A DNA stretch of 64,000 nucleotides, taken from contig NC_046680.1 in assembly GCF_009870125.1 (NCBI RefSeq), positions 10,602,001-10,666,000 on the forward strand. The letters run 5' to 3'. This stretch comes from Drosophila pseudoobscura. Taxonomy: Eukaryota; Arthropoda; Insecta; Diptera; Drosophilidae. A program made the translations under genes and the position numbers. The notes below the pieces were generated by a model. That model had not been told where the DNA came from and did no database searches. It worked only from the letters and a program-made list of their open reading frames with translations. Below, piece after piece: positions 9,173-19,875 of the stretch (positions are counted from its first letter, which is position 1; every line of letters starts with the position of its first letter).

Positions 9173-12100
9173 ATGTCGGAAAACCCAAAAACAAGCCGCA
9201 GCGGTCCTAGCTGCCTGCATTGCAGCGCATTCGGGGCCAAATTGAAGTACCAGGAGATATTTGATGAATTTGGCCTGGAACTGGGACTCCAAGAGCTGCT
9301 GGCGAAGCACTTCAGCTTAGATGTGACACCCAACGCTAATCAGCAACAGCTCCTTTGCGATGAGTGCGTGAATGTTCTGATCCGATTGTTTGACATTGAC
9401 GAGCTACAGAAAGAACAGGATGCTGCGATTGCCAGACGAAAGAGCGCTGTCGAGGATGCACCTGCCCCAAAGAGCGCACCCAAGACGCCTCCAAATGCTG
9501 CAAGGAGTGCTTCCAAGACGGCTCCAAGCGCTGCAACGAGTGCATCCCACACGCCTCCAAATACTGCACAGCCTGTCAAGCCTACGGCTAAGAAGGCCGT
9601 ACTGCCGGAGCCCCAGACTAAAGTGGAAAAGCCTGTGCCGGTGATACAGCCGGACCCGAAACCCAGCCGTCGTATAATTAAAAATGTATCCGTGCCACTG
9701 CCATCTGCGGCCTCTGTAGCAGACGAAGTTGATAAAGTCAAGGCACCATCCAAGACTAAGCATGCTCCGAAGGAGGCAGACCAGGAGCAGATTAGTGCCC
9801 TCATTCTCAATATTCTAAACGAGGACGAGCCGGGCGTGGTAGATGAGTCAGAAACAGTTCTTCCCGACTCTTCCCAAACAACAATTGCAGTGCCAGAGAA
9901 GGAAGCGGAGGCTGAGGCTGAAGCTGAGGTGACTGAAGAAGAAGATCTAGATGGGATGAATATCATATACGAGCATGAAGGTGCGTAGAAACTATTGGCT
10001 TATGAATTTTGTCCTAAAAGAACTTCGGTTTTTAGATATTTCAATTGAAGAGGAGGTAAATACCAAGCCAGACATCCGTCCATCCAGACTAAAAAGGCAG
10101 AAAACGGAGAGCCAGAGCGAGGCAGACAACGAGGAGAGCGAGGCCAGCAATATAGTCCTCTTTAACTTTGTCGAGATCAAAGAAAGTACGTGGAATTGAA
10201 ATCTGCGAATGGGTTAACCGCCATTCACTGTGGTGTTTTATGTCATTACAGAGGATGACATTGACGACTTATACGAGTACTTAGCCACGGTGGTGAGGAC
10301 CAGCTTTGAGAAGCTAAAGTTCAACTGGAATACTGTCTGCCAACATTGCACATTAAAGTCCACTAGCTACGAGAACCTGCTGGAGCACATGCTGAGGGTG
10401 CACAAGTCCCGGTCGGATGTCTTTCGGTGCCCAATCGAGGGCTGCAGCTTGGAGCTAAAAGGACGCAAACTTCTGGCCATGCATTTGGTTGTTCTACATG
10501 CGCCTGTGGCTGAGTAAGAAAGTCTGTTTTATGAGGTCGCTGTGATATATTATGGAACCCTCCCTCTTTTAGTATTGCCATTTACGGCAGCTGTCCGGAA
10601 TGCAAGATGACTTTCTCAAATATTTTACAATACAATAAACATTCGTGTGCGCATATCATCAAGAAAAAACGGGGCGTTCGCTTGTTTTGCGAAATGTGCG
10701 CCCTGGAGTTTCCCTCCTGGAAGCGGTATGCTCTGATTTCTAATGAAGTTGCTCTTGTCATGATATGTCCTCTTCCTTTTCCATGCAGCTTCAATTTTCA
10801 CAATCAATTCCATTTGGAGAAGCACCGACCGCGCGCTTGCTTTGTCTGTGGCTATGAGAACACCAACATCGACGAGCTCTTCCAACATTTGCATTATTCC
10901 CACGAGCCAGAGGGCACTCTCTTCTGTGATCTGTTAGTAACGTTCTCTCAGGCTCTACTGCACCATTTCCACATACTGACTTCTCCCCCGCTTTCAGTTG
11001 CGATCGCACGTTCCGGGATCCCGCTGTCTTCATAGAGCACAACACGTCGCACGCGACTGTGGGCAACGCCACCTACACCTGCGGCGAATGCCTGGCTACC
11101 TTCGAGACGCGTGGCAAACTGAACAGCCACACAGTAAGAATTTGCATCGAAATATTCTAGTAATATAGGTGAACTTATCAGGGTAAACTTTTCAGAGATC
11201 AATGCATGGCAACGTCATCAGCTGTGAGCTCTGCTCCCGCGAGTTTGCCTCTGAGGCCACGTACAACGTCCACATGAAGTCCCATTTGATTATCGAACGT
11301 TCCGTTCATGTCTGCGGGAATTGTGGCCAACTGAGCGAGAATCAGGAGAAAATGGACGCCCACTGTGGGAGCGAGGGCTCTGCCTGCTTTGGGGCGGAGA
11401 GGTACGTGGAACTGCTACGCGATGCCTATGTCTGTGAATACTGCACCACGTACTTTAAGCAGAAGTCAGACTTACAGTCCCATCGCGAGACTGGTGTGCA
11501 CGACAATGGCGTTTTTTCGTGTCAGCCTTGCGGAAAGGATTTTACCGACATGAAATTGTATCGTCACCATTGGCGCAACTATCAACAACTGCGTGTAGAT
11601 GTTGCTCATCGGAAGCTGGACATTTGCACCTTCTTCATGTGCGACCAGAAGGTGACATGGCACGCCAGACAACCGTAAAAACTGTGGCTTGAATGAATCT
11701 TCCTTTCAGGACTGCTCGGCGGCATATGCAAACTGGAACTCACTCTACACGCACAAGCGACGCACTCACGATGAGTCTAAAGAGCGGCAGGAGAAATCGG
11801 CCAAGCCGCTGCAGGAATGGCAATGCCAATTCTGTCTTAAGCTATGCCGATCGAAAATGTCCTTATCCGTCCATGTCGCCCGGAGCCACAATAATGGTGA
11901 GCGCACAATACGCCTAATCTAATTCCCGACTATCTTAACGACGCTTCTTCTCAGACAATGTGGTCTGTTCACTGTGCAACGCCTCGTACAAGAGCAAGGA
12001 TGCCCTGGATAAACACTATGCTTACTGGCACGAGCCCATCGAGTGTCCGCAGTGCTTCAAGATTGTCAAGAACAGACGTAACTACGACACTCACGTGAAT

Positions 12101-12863
12101 GTGGTGCACTCAAACAAAAAGCGCTACACCTGCAGTGTGTGCGAGAAAGGCTTCTACCACAAGAGCGAAATGGAGGCTCACAAGAGGGTATGTACTGTAG
12201 CATTACTAATTCGATCTCCAACCGATGTATGGTATCCCCCTGCAGCTCCATTCCCAGTCGTACAGTTGCGAGCAGTGCAGCTTCACCACCAGGAAAAAAA
12301 AGTCACTGTCTGTTCATACCCTGGGCCAGCACTTTAAGCGATTCGCCTTCGACTGCAAGATGTGCGACAAGCACTTTGGTCGACGCCAAGGACTGACCAA
12401 CCACATACAACGTGTGCACGCCTCCAAGCATGTGTGCCGTAACTACATTGACGACGGCTGCGGCCGTTCGTTTACCACCAGTTCCCAGCTGAACGTGCAT
12501 TTGCGCAAGGTGCACAACTCCACTTTAGTAGCTGACGATGTGCTCGAGGAGGAGGCGTATGCCATCGCAAGACCGCCGGCAGCGAAGAAACGTTGCTTTG
12601 GTATTTTGAAAGATAAAAAAGTTGAGTTCATAGACGATTCTGCTGTTGACATGGACACGATGAAAGACGTTGATTATAACGTTACAGAGGAGGAGGAGGA
12701 GGAAGTAGAGCATGAGGAAGTAGAGCATGAGGAAGAGGAGGATATGGAGCAGGAGGATGAAGAATGTGCGCTGGAATTTGCCGAGGATGAGGCAGAGGGG
12801 GAACCAAAGCCGAACCGTGGCTCAAACAGAAAACATGGAAGAAAACTCCGTTCGGATGATTAG
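9173..12863 (+). CDS. ZAD and multi-C2H2 zinc-finger protein (copy A)
   Basis: Ten exons join in frame to 1048 residues: 9173-9980, 10036-10185, 10252-10513, 10573-10725, 10789-10932, 10998-11133, 11196-11651, 11710-11896, 11955-12187, 12246-12863. The start is MSENPKTSRSG. An N-terminal ZAD domain has cysteine pairs at 14/17 and 62/65; ZADs mediate dimerisation in insect zinc-finger regulators. A low-complexity Ala/Pro/Lys linker and acidic patches follow, then many C2H2 fingers through the C-terminal half (e.g. CELCSREF..H, CSLCNASY..H, CSVCEKGF..H, CKMCDKHF..H) and an acidic Glu-rich tail with a basic end. Two fingers are completed only across splice sites (11651/11710 and 12187/12246), which supports the model. 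Expected to be a nuclear DNA-binding regulator; possibly orthologous to CG12942, which I cannot confirm. Confidence 0.85.
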
Positions 12864-13037
12864 CCATTTCTTTGCTAAAGCAGATATATTTAATTTGATT
12901 TCCGTTCATTTGCTATCCATAATTTGAACACAGAGATGTCAGAAAATGACATAAATATGTATTCCATAGTACATAATACAATTCTAATGATAATGTAATA
13001 GCTACACGTACATTTAGGCTAATTCCAATGCAATTAA
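12864..13037. other. convergent 3' ends, zinc-finger gene and KCNQ tail (copy A)
   Basis: Only 174 bp separate the zinc-finger stop (12863, +) from the KCNQ stop (13038, -). The stretch is AT-rich and must contain both 3' UTRs, which probably overlap. The copy B equivalent is 26496-26669. Confidence 0.6.
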
Positions 13038-16000
13038 CTAGCCAGAGTCTGGCGGAAGCAAATTTGATTTATTAAGCGTTGTAGTTTGGTCATTTAACTG
13101 TTGAAGATTGTGTGCGGAGCTTACCTATATATCAAATCGAAGAGTTTCATTCACAAATGGACGACAGTAATTGAATGTGACTTACTGGGCTAATTGGTGT
13201 AATAACAATGGCGGTGCGCGTGGCACAGTGCAGCAGGGCCGTGTCCTCAGTGGACTCATCACAGTCACCGTCACCGTCAGCATCCACATCCACGTCGACC
13301 CCAATGTCGCTGTCGATCTCCCACGATGGGAAATGCTCCATTTCGCCCTCGCAGTTCAGATCTTCTTCTTCGAAGTCCTCATACTCGTCGATAAGGATAA
13401 CTGTATGATGTGGGGAGATATACGTACTTAAATATTCAGAACCTCAACTTCTAATTCGGTTCCGCAGTTCATTTAAAGCAGTAAGAATTTTTGGAACATT
13501 TTCAAAGGCAGGCACTAAGTCTACATATATATTTCGATTGAATTTGATTTAATTACTTGAACTATCTGGCGGCGTTGCCTTTGCAGCGCACTCCAGGGAT
13601 TGTGCTCCCTCGTCTGGTATACTAATGCGCTGTTCCTGCTTGCTATATGGCTCCGATGTGGATCTATGCAGGCTGCAATACATGTGATAGTTCTTATTCG
13701 TATAAGTATTTGCTTATGGGAATGGCGGAACCAACCTTAACGTAACACGTTTCTTGGTCCTATTATCTAATTCAGTCATAAAAACATCATTGTGCTGCTG
13801 CTTCTCAGACCCCAACTGATATGAGTTAAGCACGGAAGACTACAAAGGATATAAATATACAATTATGAGATCGTTTGGAGGGACTCAGTCTCAGTTCTAC
13901 CTTGGTATTGGTCGATGTATGCTGCGTGTGAGGCGGCATCGGGGTTTGCGTGGCGATCACATCGGTTGTCGTTGTGATTGTCTGCGTGGAGGTGAGCGCC
14001 CTCAGCTCTGTACCATCCGTGGATGTGGCCGAAGTGGCGGTACGGTGTGTGCTCTGGATGCACACTCAGTGCCGCGGTGCGCTTCCAAACATCGATCATC
14101 GACAGGTTGTGAGTGTGGTGCAGGGGATTGTGGCTAGGGCTAATGGAATGTATTTTGCTGGGCTTTGCTGGGAGGGGTAGGGCCAAGAATCTATCACGAT
14201 CCTCCATGTAGGCTTTGATCAGCACGTCCAGTTTCTCTTCTATGTCAGCGACCTATCCAAGCAACAATAATTACAGTCAAGCTCTGTTGGGCTGGTCAAC
14301 CATTGTGGGGCCACCTCACCTGTCGCTCGACTTTAACCACACGGGAGGCTAAACTTATTTTAGATGCATAGACGTCCTTGGCCTTGGAGCCTTGTTTGCC
14401 CAGGATTTGATCCAAACTGTGGAATGAACGTGAGTCAGTAAATGGTAGGGAAATGGATGTTCATTCCACGTTTATTTGGCAGACTCACCGCAAATGAAGC
14501 ATCTTAACGCGACCCAACAGGTCCACGTGGCCTAGAAGGAGCAAAGAGAGGTATAAAGTTTTGAAGCTAGTACAATGGCTAGTCTTAGAGTTATAGCTCA
14601 TAGCCTGAAGGATACTATTTAGGGGAGCAGAACAGGGGAGGGCTTTGGTGCTCACCAGCTGCGTACTGCTCCATGACATCCTTGACATCGTACGGCTTCA
14701 AGGCCTCCTTGAACTTGCGCCGTGCCACAAAGTACTTGAGCTGGAATAAAAATCTCTCTCAGTTGCATATCCGACTCGATCCCTTCCAGTGGTGAGTGGT
14801 GCCCCGTGTCCGTGTCCGTGTCCGTGTCCAACCACGTACTCACCTTGCGAATGAACCGAATGGCCGTCTTGTGTCTATTGGTTAGCTGCGTGCAGCGCGG
14901 CTCATCTTCCTCATCTGCGGGCAATTTGTGAATCAGAGAGATTGACTTGTGCGTTAGGTTTTGGTTGCTAGCTTCGCTTGGTTGGTTTTGGTTTGGTTTG
15001 GTTATTGGTGTTTTTTTTTTTTTTTTTTGGTTTTGGATACATTTAAGCAAGTCAACGTCAACCCAAATATACAACAACACATACAAAAAGTACCGTTACA
15101 CACATTTATGGAGCAATTAGTAAATACGGATACGATATTGATAATTATATATATAGTATTATATGATTAATGTCAACAAGAGATAGAGAGATAGATAGAG
15201 AGAGAGAGCGAGAGCTTAGTTAGTAGGAGTTAGTCGGAGATGCCTGTAGATGGCTGGAATATTCTCCAGCCCAGTTCTGAAGCAAGCGTTGTGGTGTTTT
15301 GTGTCCTGTGTCCTATGTCTAGTGGCAGATGGGATGTGTGTGGGGGGAGCATGGAGTGCGGCTGGACTGGGACTAACTAAGGCTACAAATCAAAGCGGGG
15401 CACTCTACACAGGTGGACGGCATGCATCCCTAGCATCGCAGCATAGCAGAGGGTAGGAGATCCTCCCAGAGCGGGAGAGAGATGCTTCGCACGCACTTGC
15501 CACACCGAAGGACCCGTTCGGCCCACCATCAGCAGCAGCCGATCTGTGCGAGAATCCTGTCTCCAGGAACTGCGATGCGGCTGCAAAGAATCGACCCGTC
15601 CGTCCACTTCCCGAGCTCGGACTCGGACTGGCACTGCGGCGCTGGGTGGGCACTGGCAGCGTCATCGTGCTGTTCCTCTCAAAGTTATCCGTATTGGGGT
15701 CCTCTTGGCCGGCCTCCAGGTCCGCAGGGTTTGTGGGGGCCACCCGGGTATTGCGCAGCGAAAGCGATGAGCCGAATAAGCTGCCATGCAGAAAGCCAAA
15801 CAGCACCACGGGAATGGTTAGATTTCTAGAGGCAGACTCGCTTTTGTCCTGGCCCGGACCCTCCTCGACCGATGACGCCTGGTGGGAGAACTGGGCCAGA
15901 GCGCCAGCACTGGAGCTGAGCTTGCAGTTGGCCAGCTGGCCACTGGGCTGGGCTAAGTGAGTTAGAGAGCGGAATTAGTTGCTGTCGATGTCGATGGCGA

Positions 16001-16430
16001 TCCCTCTGTCCCAGGGTTAGTGGAGCCACAGTTAGTCGGAGAGTCGTGGATTCGTGGAGTCGGGCGTCTGGTGATGGGGGTGTCGGGTGTCGTGTGTCGT
16101 GTGTCGGGTGTCGGGTGTCGGGAATGTTATGTAACCAACAAACAACATCAATTAAAATTTCAATCAGTCTTATCTCTGGGATGCAAGTCACAACATTGAC
16201 ACAACCACAACACTCAATATAATAAAATGTGATACAAAAAAAGTTTGTTTGTTTAAGTTTTGAGTTTTTTTTTTGTTTTTTTTTTTCTCTTGACATTCGT
16301 ATTGTAGGACCTGGGGGAGAGGACCTTGTAGACTTACCGTCTGAATTTTTAATATTTTTTAAGCAAGTGGTCTCAGCCACAGAATCTTCGCTGAAACTTG
16401 GATTCATGGATTTGCCATTCTGTACTACCT
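13038..16430 (-). pseudogene. KCNQ: 5'-truncated KCNQ 3' exons with frameshift (copy A)
   Basis: The exons match the KCNQ tail of copy B: 16338-16430, 14844-14914, 14656-14740, 14489-14531, 14320-14416, 13901-14252, 13736-13839, 13557-13672, 13186-13400, 13038-13124, plus the optional 15405-15952. Exons 1-8, which encode the S1-S6 channel core and the start codon, are absent, because the duplication breaks inside the intron after exon 8. Upstream on this strand lies copy B DNA (nuclease gene), with no KCNQ promoter. The 13901-14252 exon is 352 nt against 351 in copy B: an extra base near 14043 shifts the frame, so [13 protein letters not shown] becomes [13 protein letters not shown]. Missing 5' end plus frameshift support a decaying fragment, though splice sites are still intact. 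Confidence 0.82.
14915..16337 (-). other. KCNQ intron region in copy A with repeats and optional exon
   Basis: It holds a poly-T run near 15008 (shorter in copy B), a GA-rich run near 15180-15215, the optional exon 15405-15952 and a GTCGGGTGTCGT-type minisatellite at 16080-16122. The copy B equivalent is 28546-29962. Confidence 0.5.
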
Positions 16431-17439
16431 CTGCAAAATTTCAAATCAAAGGTTAAACTTTCATTCTGCACACTAGGTATGCGGGTATGTACACAATATA
16501 TCTCGGAGGAGGCTGTAATTGTAACTATAACTGAAGGTGGACTACGAGTACGAGTATAGTATGTGTCAGTAAAACTTGGGTTCAAAAGACACGGTACGGA
16601 CACGCTCTATGGGGTGGGGCCTTGGCTACGAAATATACATAAATCATAATTGTAGTTACAACTGGGGAAAAATCGGCTCTACCTTCTATAGCAGTGGAAC
16701 TACTTCTTCCCTCTTCTTTTTTGAGTGGATGCAGTTTTCTTTTTCTTTTTTTATCATTCTGTGTTTTTTTTTTCTATCAATTGTTTGTTGGTCAACTTAG
16801 GAGTTACGTTTGACTTGATTTGATTCTGGTTTATGAGGTCATGACTTTGCACTTGGTCTAGCTGTAACTTTGGTTTCCTTTGCTTTGCTTATCTTCTTTC
16901 ATACTCCTAAAGGAATACAGATGTTGCAGAAAGCTATTGATTGATATTTGTGGGGCAATATTATCTTCTGACAAGATAATTCTGTTGGTCACATAGATTA
17001 AATCCCAGTTGGCAGTTGGGGCCAACAGATGATCGAAAACTAAAGATAGCTCGAATAAGTTTTCAGATAATTAGGTTATTTGTAAAGACAATTAATTCAT
17101 AACTAACATATTTACTCATGAACACGCTTCTGGAATGGAATCGGCAAATCAATGTCAATATTGCATACAGTCTGGCTGGAACTACTATTTATTGTTTATT
17201 GTTTGATTCAGGGCTAATTGATTGGGCACTTCTTGAATTGAAATTGATGGCAGAGCATTGCATGCATGACGATAACAAAAAACCAACAAATTATAGAGTA
17301 AATATGTATGTCCATCGAAACGAGTTAAGTGCATTCCATCTTTCAGTTCAAGTAACCAAAGACATATCTATAAACTGAATTCTCCCACATTTATTGGCTA
17401 CTTATACTGGTTGGTTGGGGGTAGGGGGGTGTTCCTTGT
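16431..17439 (-). other. KCNQ intron remnant up to the duplication junction (copy A)
   Basis: This is AT-rich intron sequence with no coding signal. It ends at the 17440 junction, beyond which the sequence restarts at the left end of the unit. Confidence 0.6.
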
Positions 17440-17662
17440 CTACGATTATGCACATTTACGAGTACAGTACACCCCCCAAGCGATGGCATTTCGATTCGCT
17501 ATATTTGTTCTACTTTAGTTCATTGCCACGGCACATGCCCGCCTGCCACCTACACGCATATATCTATGTATGTGCACCATTTGAAGTAGAAAGAAAAAAA
17601 CACAAAAAAAGCAACCTAAATTTAATAATTACATATATAATATCATCATCAAGTACAGTACC

Positions 17663-17698
17663 ACCACTAACCATACAGTATACTGTATGGTTAGTGGT
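17663..17698. repeat. 36-bp perfect palindrome, copy B only
   Basis: Two 18-bp arms (ACCACTAACCATACAGTA and its reverse complement) meet at 17680/17681 without a spacer. Copy A at 4079-4085 lacks it and reads straight through, keeping a single TACCA; copy B has TACCA on both sides of the extra DNA. It may be a small insertion with a short target duplication, or the ancestral state later deleted from copy A. Confidence 0.85.
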
Positions 17699-18149
17699 AC
17701 CACGAATACAAGAATTGAGCAATTGTTTCGAAGCAGAGTTCAACTAGCAACCAAACAACAACTTTTGTATGTGATAGAAGCAATAAAGTGTTATCCACAA
17801 GTGGACTGTCAAAAAAACACACGATCTCTAATAATGAATGGATGGGAAAGTAAGTGCCTGGGATATGGGGATCTAAGTGAGCTTGGATTGATTCTAAATT
17901 CGTTGCAAATTTCTATACACACAATAGATTTAGATTCTATTATCGATTCGTTGCATAACTATCACCTGTTTGGTTCTCATCAATGAGTCAATGGGTCGGA
18001 ACTAGTATCGGATCCGTCTATCGATTTACAACTTATATATTTTTCGGGGATCCCCCAAAAATGTACTGCGATGGCAGTAGTTCATACATATATCAGTTTA
18101 GAGTATAATTTTCAAAATTTAATAGTCATCAGAATCAGCATCCCATCAG

Positions 18150-19322
18150 ATGGATGGCTCCCAGATACTCCTGCTCCTTCTGCTCTGCGCCATGGGCAAG
18201 TGTCTAGTAGTCTACTAGTGTATTCATGATAATGTGCTCCAAAGTTGTGCCTTTTCCAGCGCAGGTCGCGGGGTTCGGAGTGATTGTCGGATTGCGCAGT
18301 ATATGGTGGAGGGAACGAATCGGATATTCACCTATCGCGACGCCAGTGGAGCCTTTCGATTGCAGCGAACGGAAATAGTTCCTGCCGGAGTGACTCTTTG
18401 CATGTTCTGCACTGTCACGGACTGGGTGGAGACTCAGTGCCAGGACAATGGACAGTTCAGTGTCGCTATGCCCATGTTATGCAACGAACCGATGAGGCCA
18501 ACAGTCACGCGTATCAGGGACAACGAGTGTTCTGGGACCATGTATGCTGTGGGATATACGATCGAGGGACAACAGCTGGAGCTCTATCGGACGTGCTTTG
18601 ATGCCAGCAACGCACGGGTCTTGTACTCGCAGAGCGATGTATACTACAAGTCCTTCTGTAAGTGTTCCCCGCCTCCTACTACTCTCCCCCAATTGCCCAT
18701 TGAGTCCTTGATAGTTCCCAGACGACCGTGGGTAGAGTTTGTGGCCGATGAGTTGTTCAGCCCCAGAGAGGCGACTGCCTACTTAAAATCCAACATCTAC
18801 CACGCCTTTAACTACATCTACGGGGACGGGCAGACCTACTTGACCAGTGCTCGGTCCCTAGTGATCAATCGTGGGCATCTGGTAGCGTCGGCGGACTTCC
18901 TCTTTGTGGATCAGGTGAGCAGCACTTTCCGATACCTGAACGTTGTGCCCCAGTTCAAGTCAATCAACGATGGGAACTGGGAGAAGATCGAGCGTTGGGT
19001 GCGCAGCATAATCCCCCAATCGACACCGTTCCGGGTCAAGACTGGTGGCATCGGAATACTCATGCTGGCAGACACGAGGGGAGTGTTCCAACAGGCCTAC
19101 CTTGCTGGCTCGAAGATACCAGTCCCCGAGTGGACCTACAAGGTTGTGCGAGAAGTCGGTGGCAGAGGGCTCTACGTTTTCCTCACCTACAACTGTACGT
19201 TCCAGCGAGAGAGGCCGCAGGTCCTGAATATTTGCAGCCCCGTCAGCTGCCCTTTGAGCCTGCCAAATACGCCCCACGATGGCTTCACCTTCTGCTGTGA
19301 TCCGAAGCAATTTCCCCTCTAA
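18150..19322 (+). CDS. secreted DNA/RNA non-specific endonuclease (copy B)
   Basis: This is the duplicate of the nuclease at 4514-5686, with exons 18150-18199, 18260-18657 and 18715-19322 and the same 351-residue length. The signal peptide, both introns and the NRGH, LNVVPQ and NWEKIE active-site motifs are intact. I see two residue changes from copy A: Asn to Tyr after CRIAQ near the N-terminus, and Met to Val in the VDQ(M/V)SS segment just before the metal-binding motif. Neither hits a known catalytic position, so both copies look functional. The 5' flank differs from copy A by small indels, including the palindromic stretch about 450 bp upstream. Confidence 0.82.
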
Positions 19323-19875
19323 TCATAAATATTTCATTAGCCTGGGTATTTGGGCGGGCCTTACGAAATTATCCTACGCAATAATCGTCACCTGAATAAT
19401 TTAATATTTTGTATTTAATGCCTGGAAATAGTGTAAGTTTCAAAACAGCAATCACTGCACGAAAATTGTGGTACAGTTTACAAATGAATCAACATATAAT
19501 ATTTCTATTAAGAGTCAAGACATGGGCAGGACGTGGGAAATAGAAATAAACCGAAGGAATCACTTCTTTATTAAATTTTATGTATGTAATTGGGTTACAA
19601 TGATTGGGTCTATCCTGCAGGGCGGATTGACTATTATCCAGAATTTTTCTTCTTAAGCTACGTTAATATTATCATTATTATCAATTAATCACCATGTTGC
19701 AGCCGCCATGCGGGAGAAATCAAATCGCTATAAAGTTACCGATTAATTATTTCTTAGGGAATCGTATTGGGAAACAATTAGTCGGCCTAACGACATTTTA
19801 AACGCTGCTTGAGTGGCCATAAAAGCGCTCAGAGTTCCTGAATGCCAATAAATTGTCAAAGAATCGTTTAGGAGC

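Larger units (their letters stand above)
3861..17441 (+). repeat. tandem duplication, copy A (about 13.58 kb)
   Basis: This segment is repeated head-to-tail at 17440-31066. Similarity starts sharply at CTACGATTATGC (3861) and ends at CCTTGTCT (17441), where copy B begins. The copies differ by scattered substitutions and small indels. It contains a complete endonuclease gene, the complete Or46a locus, a complete ZAD zinc-finger gene and only the 3' exons of KCNQ. Coordinate offset between copies is about 13635 over Or46a and the zinc-finger gene, 13632 after its 3-bp indel, 13631 after a one-base indel in KCNQ and 13625 after a poly-T length difference. Confidence 0.95.

Noticed and set aside
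16080..16122. Short regularly spaced repeats resembling an array
   Set aside because: Simple minisatellite of GTCGGGT/GTCGTGT units without unique spacers, in a fly intron; not a CRISPR array.
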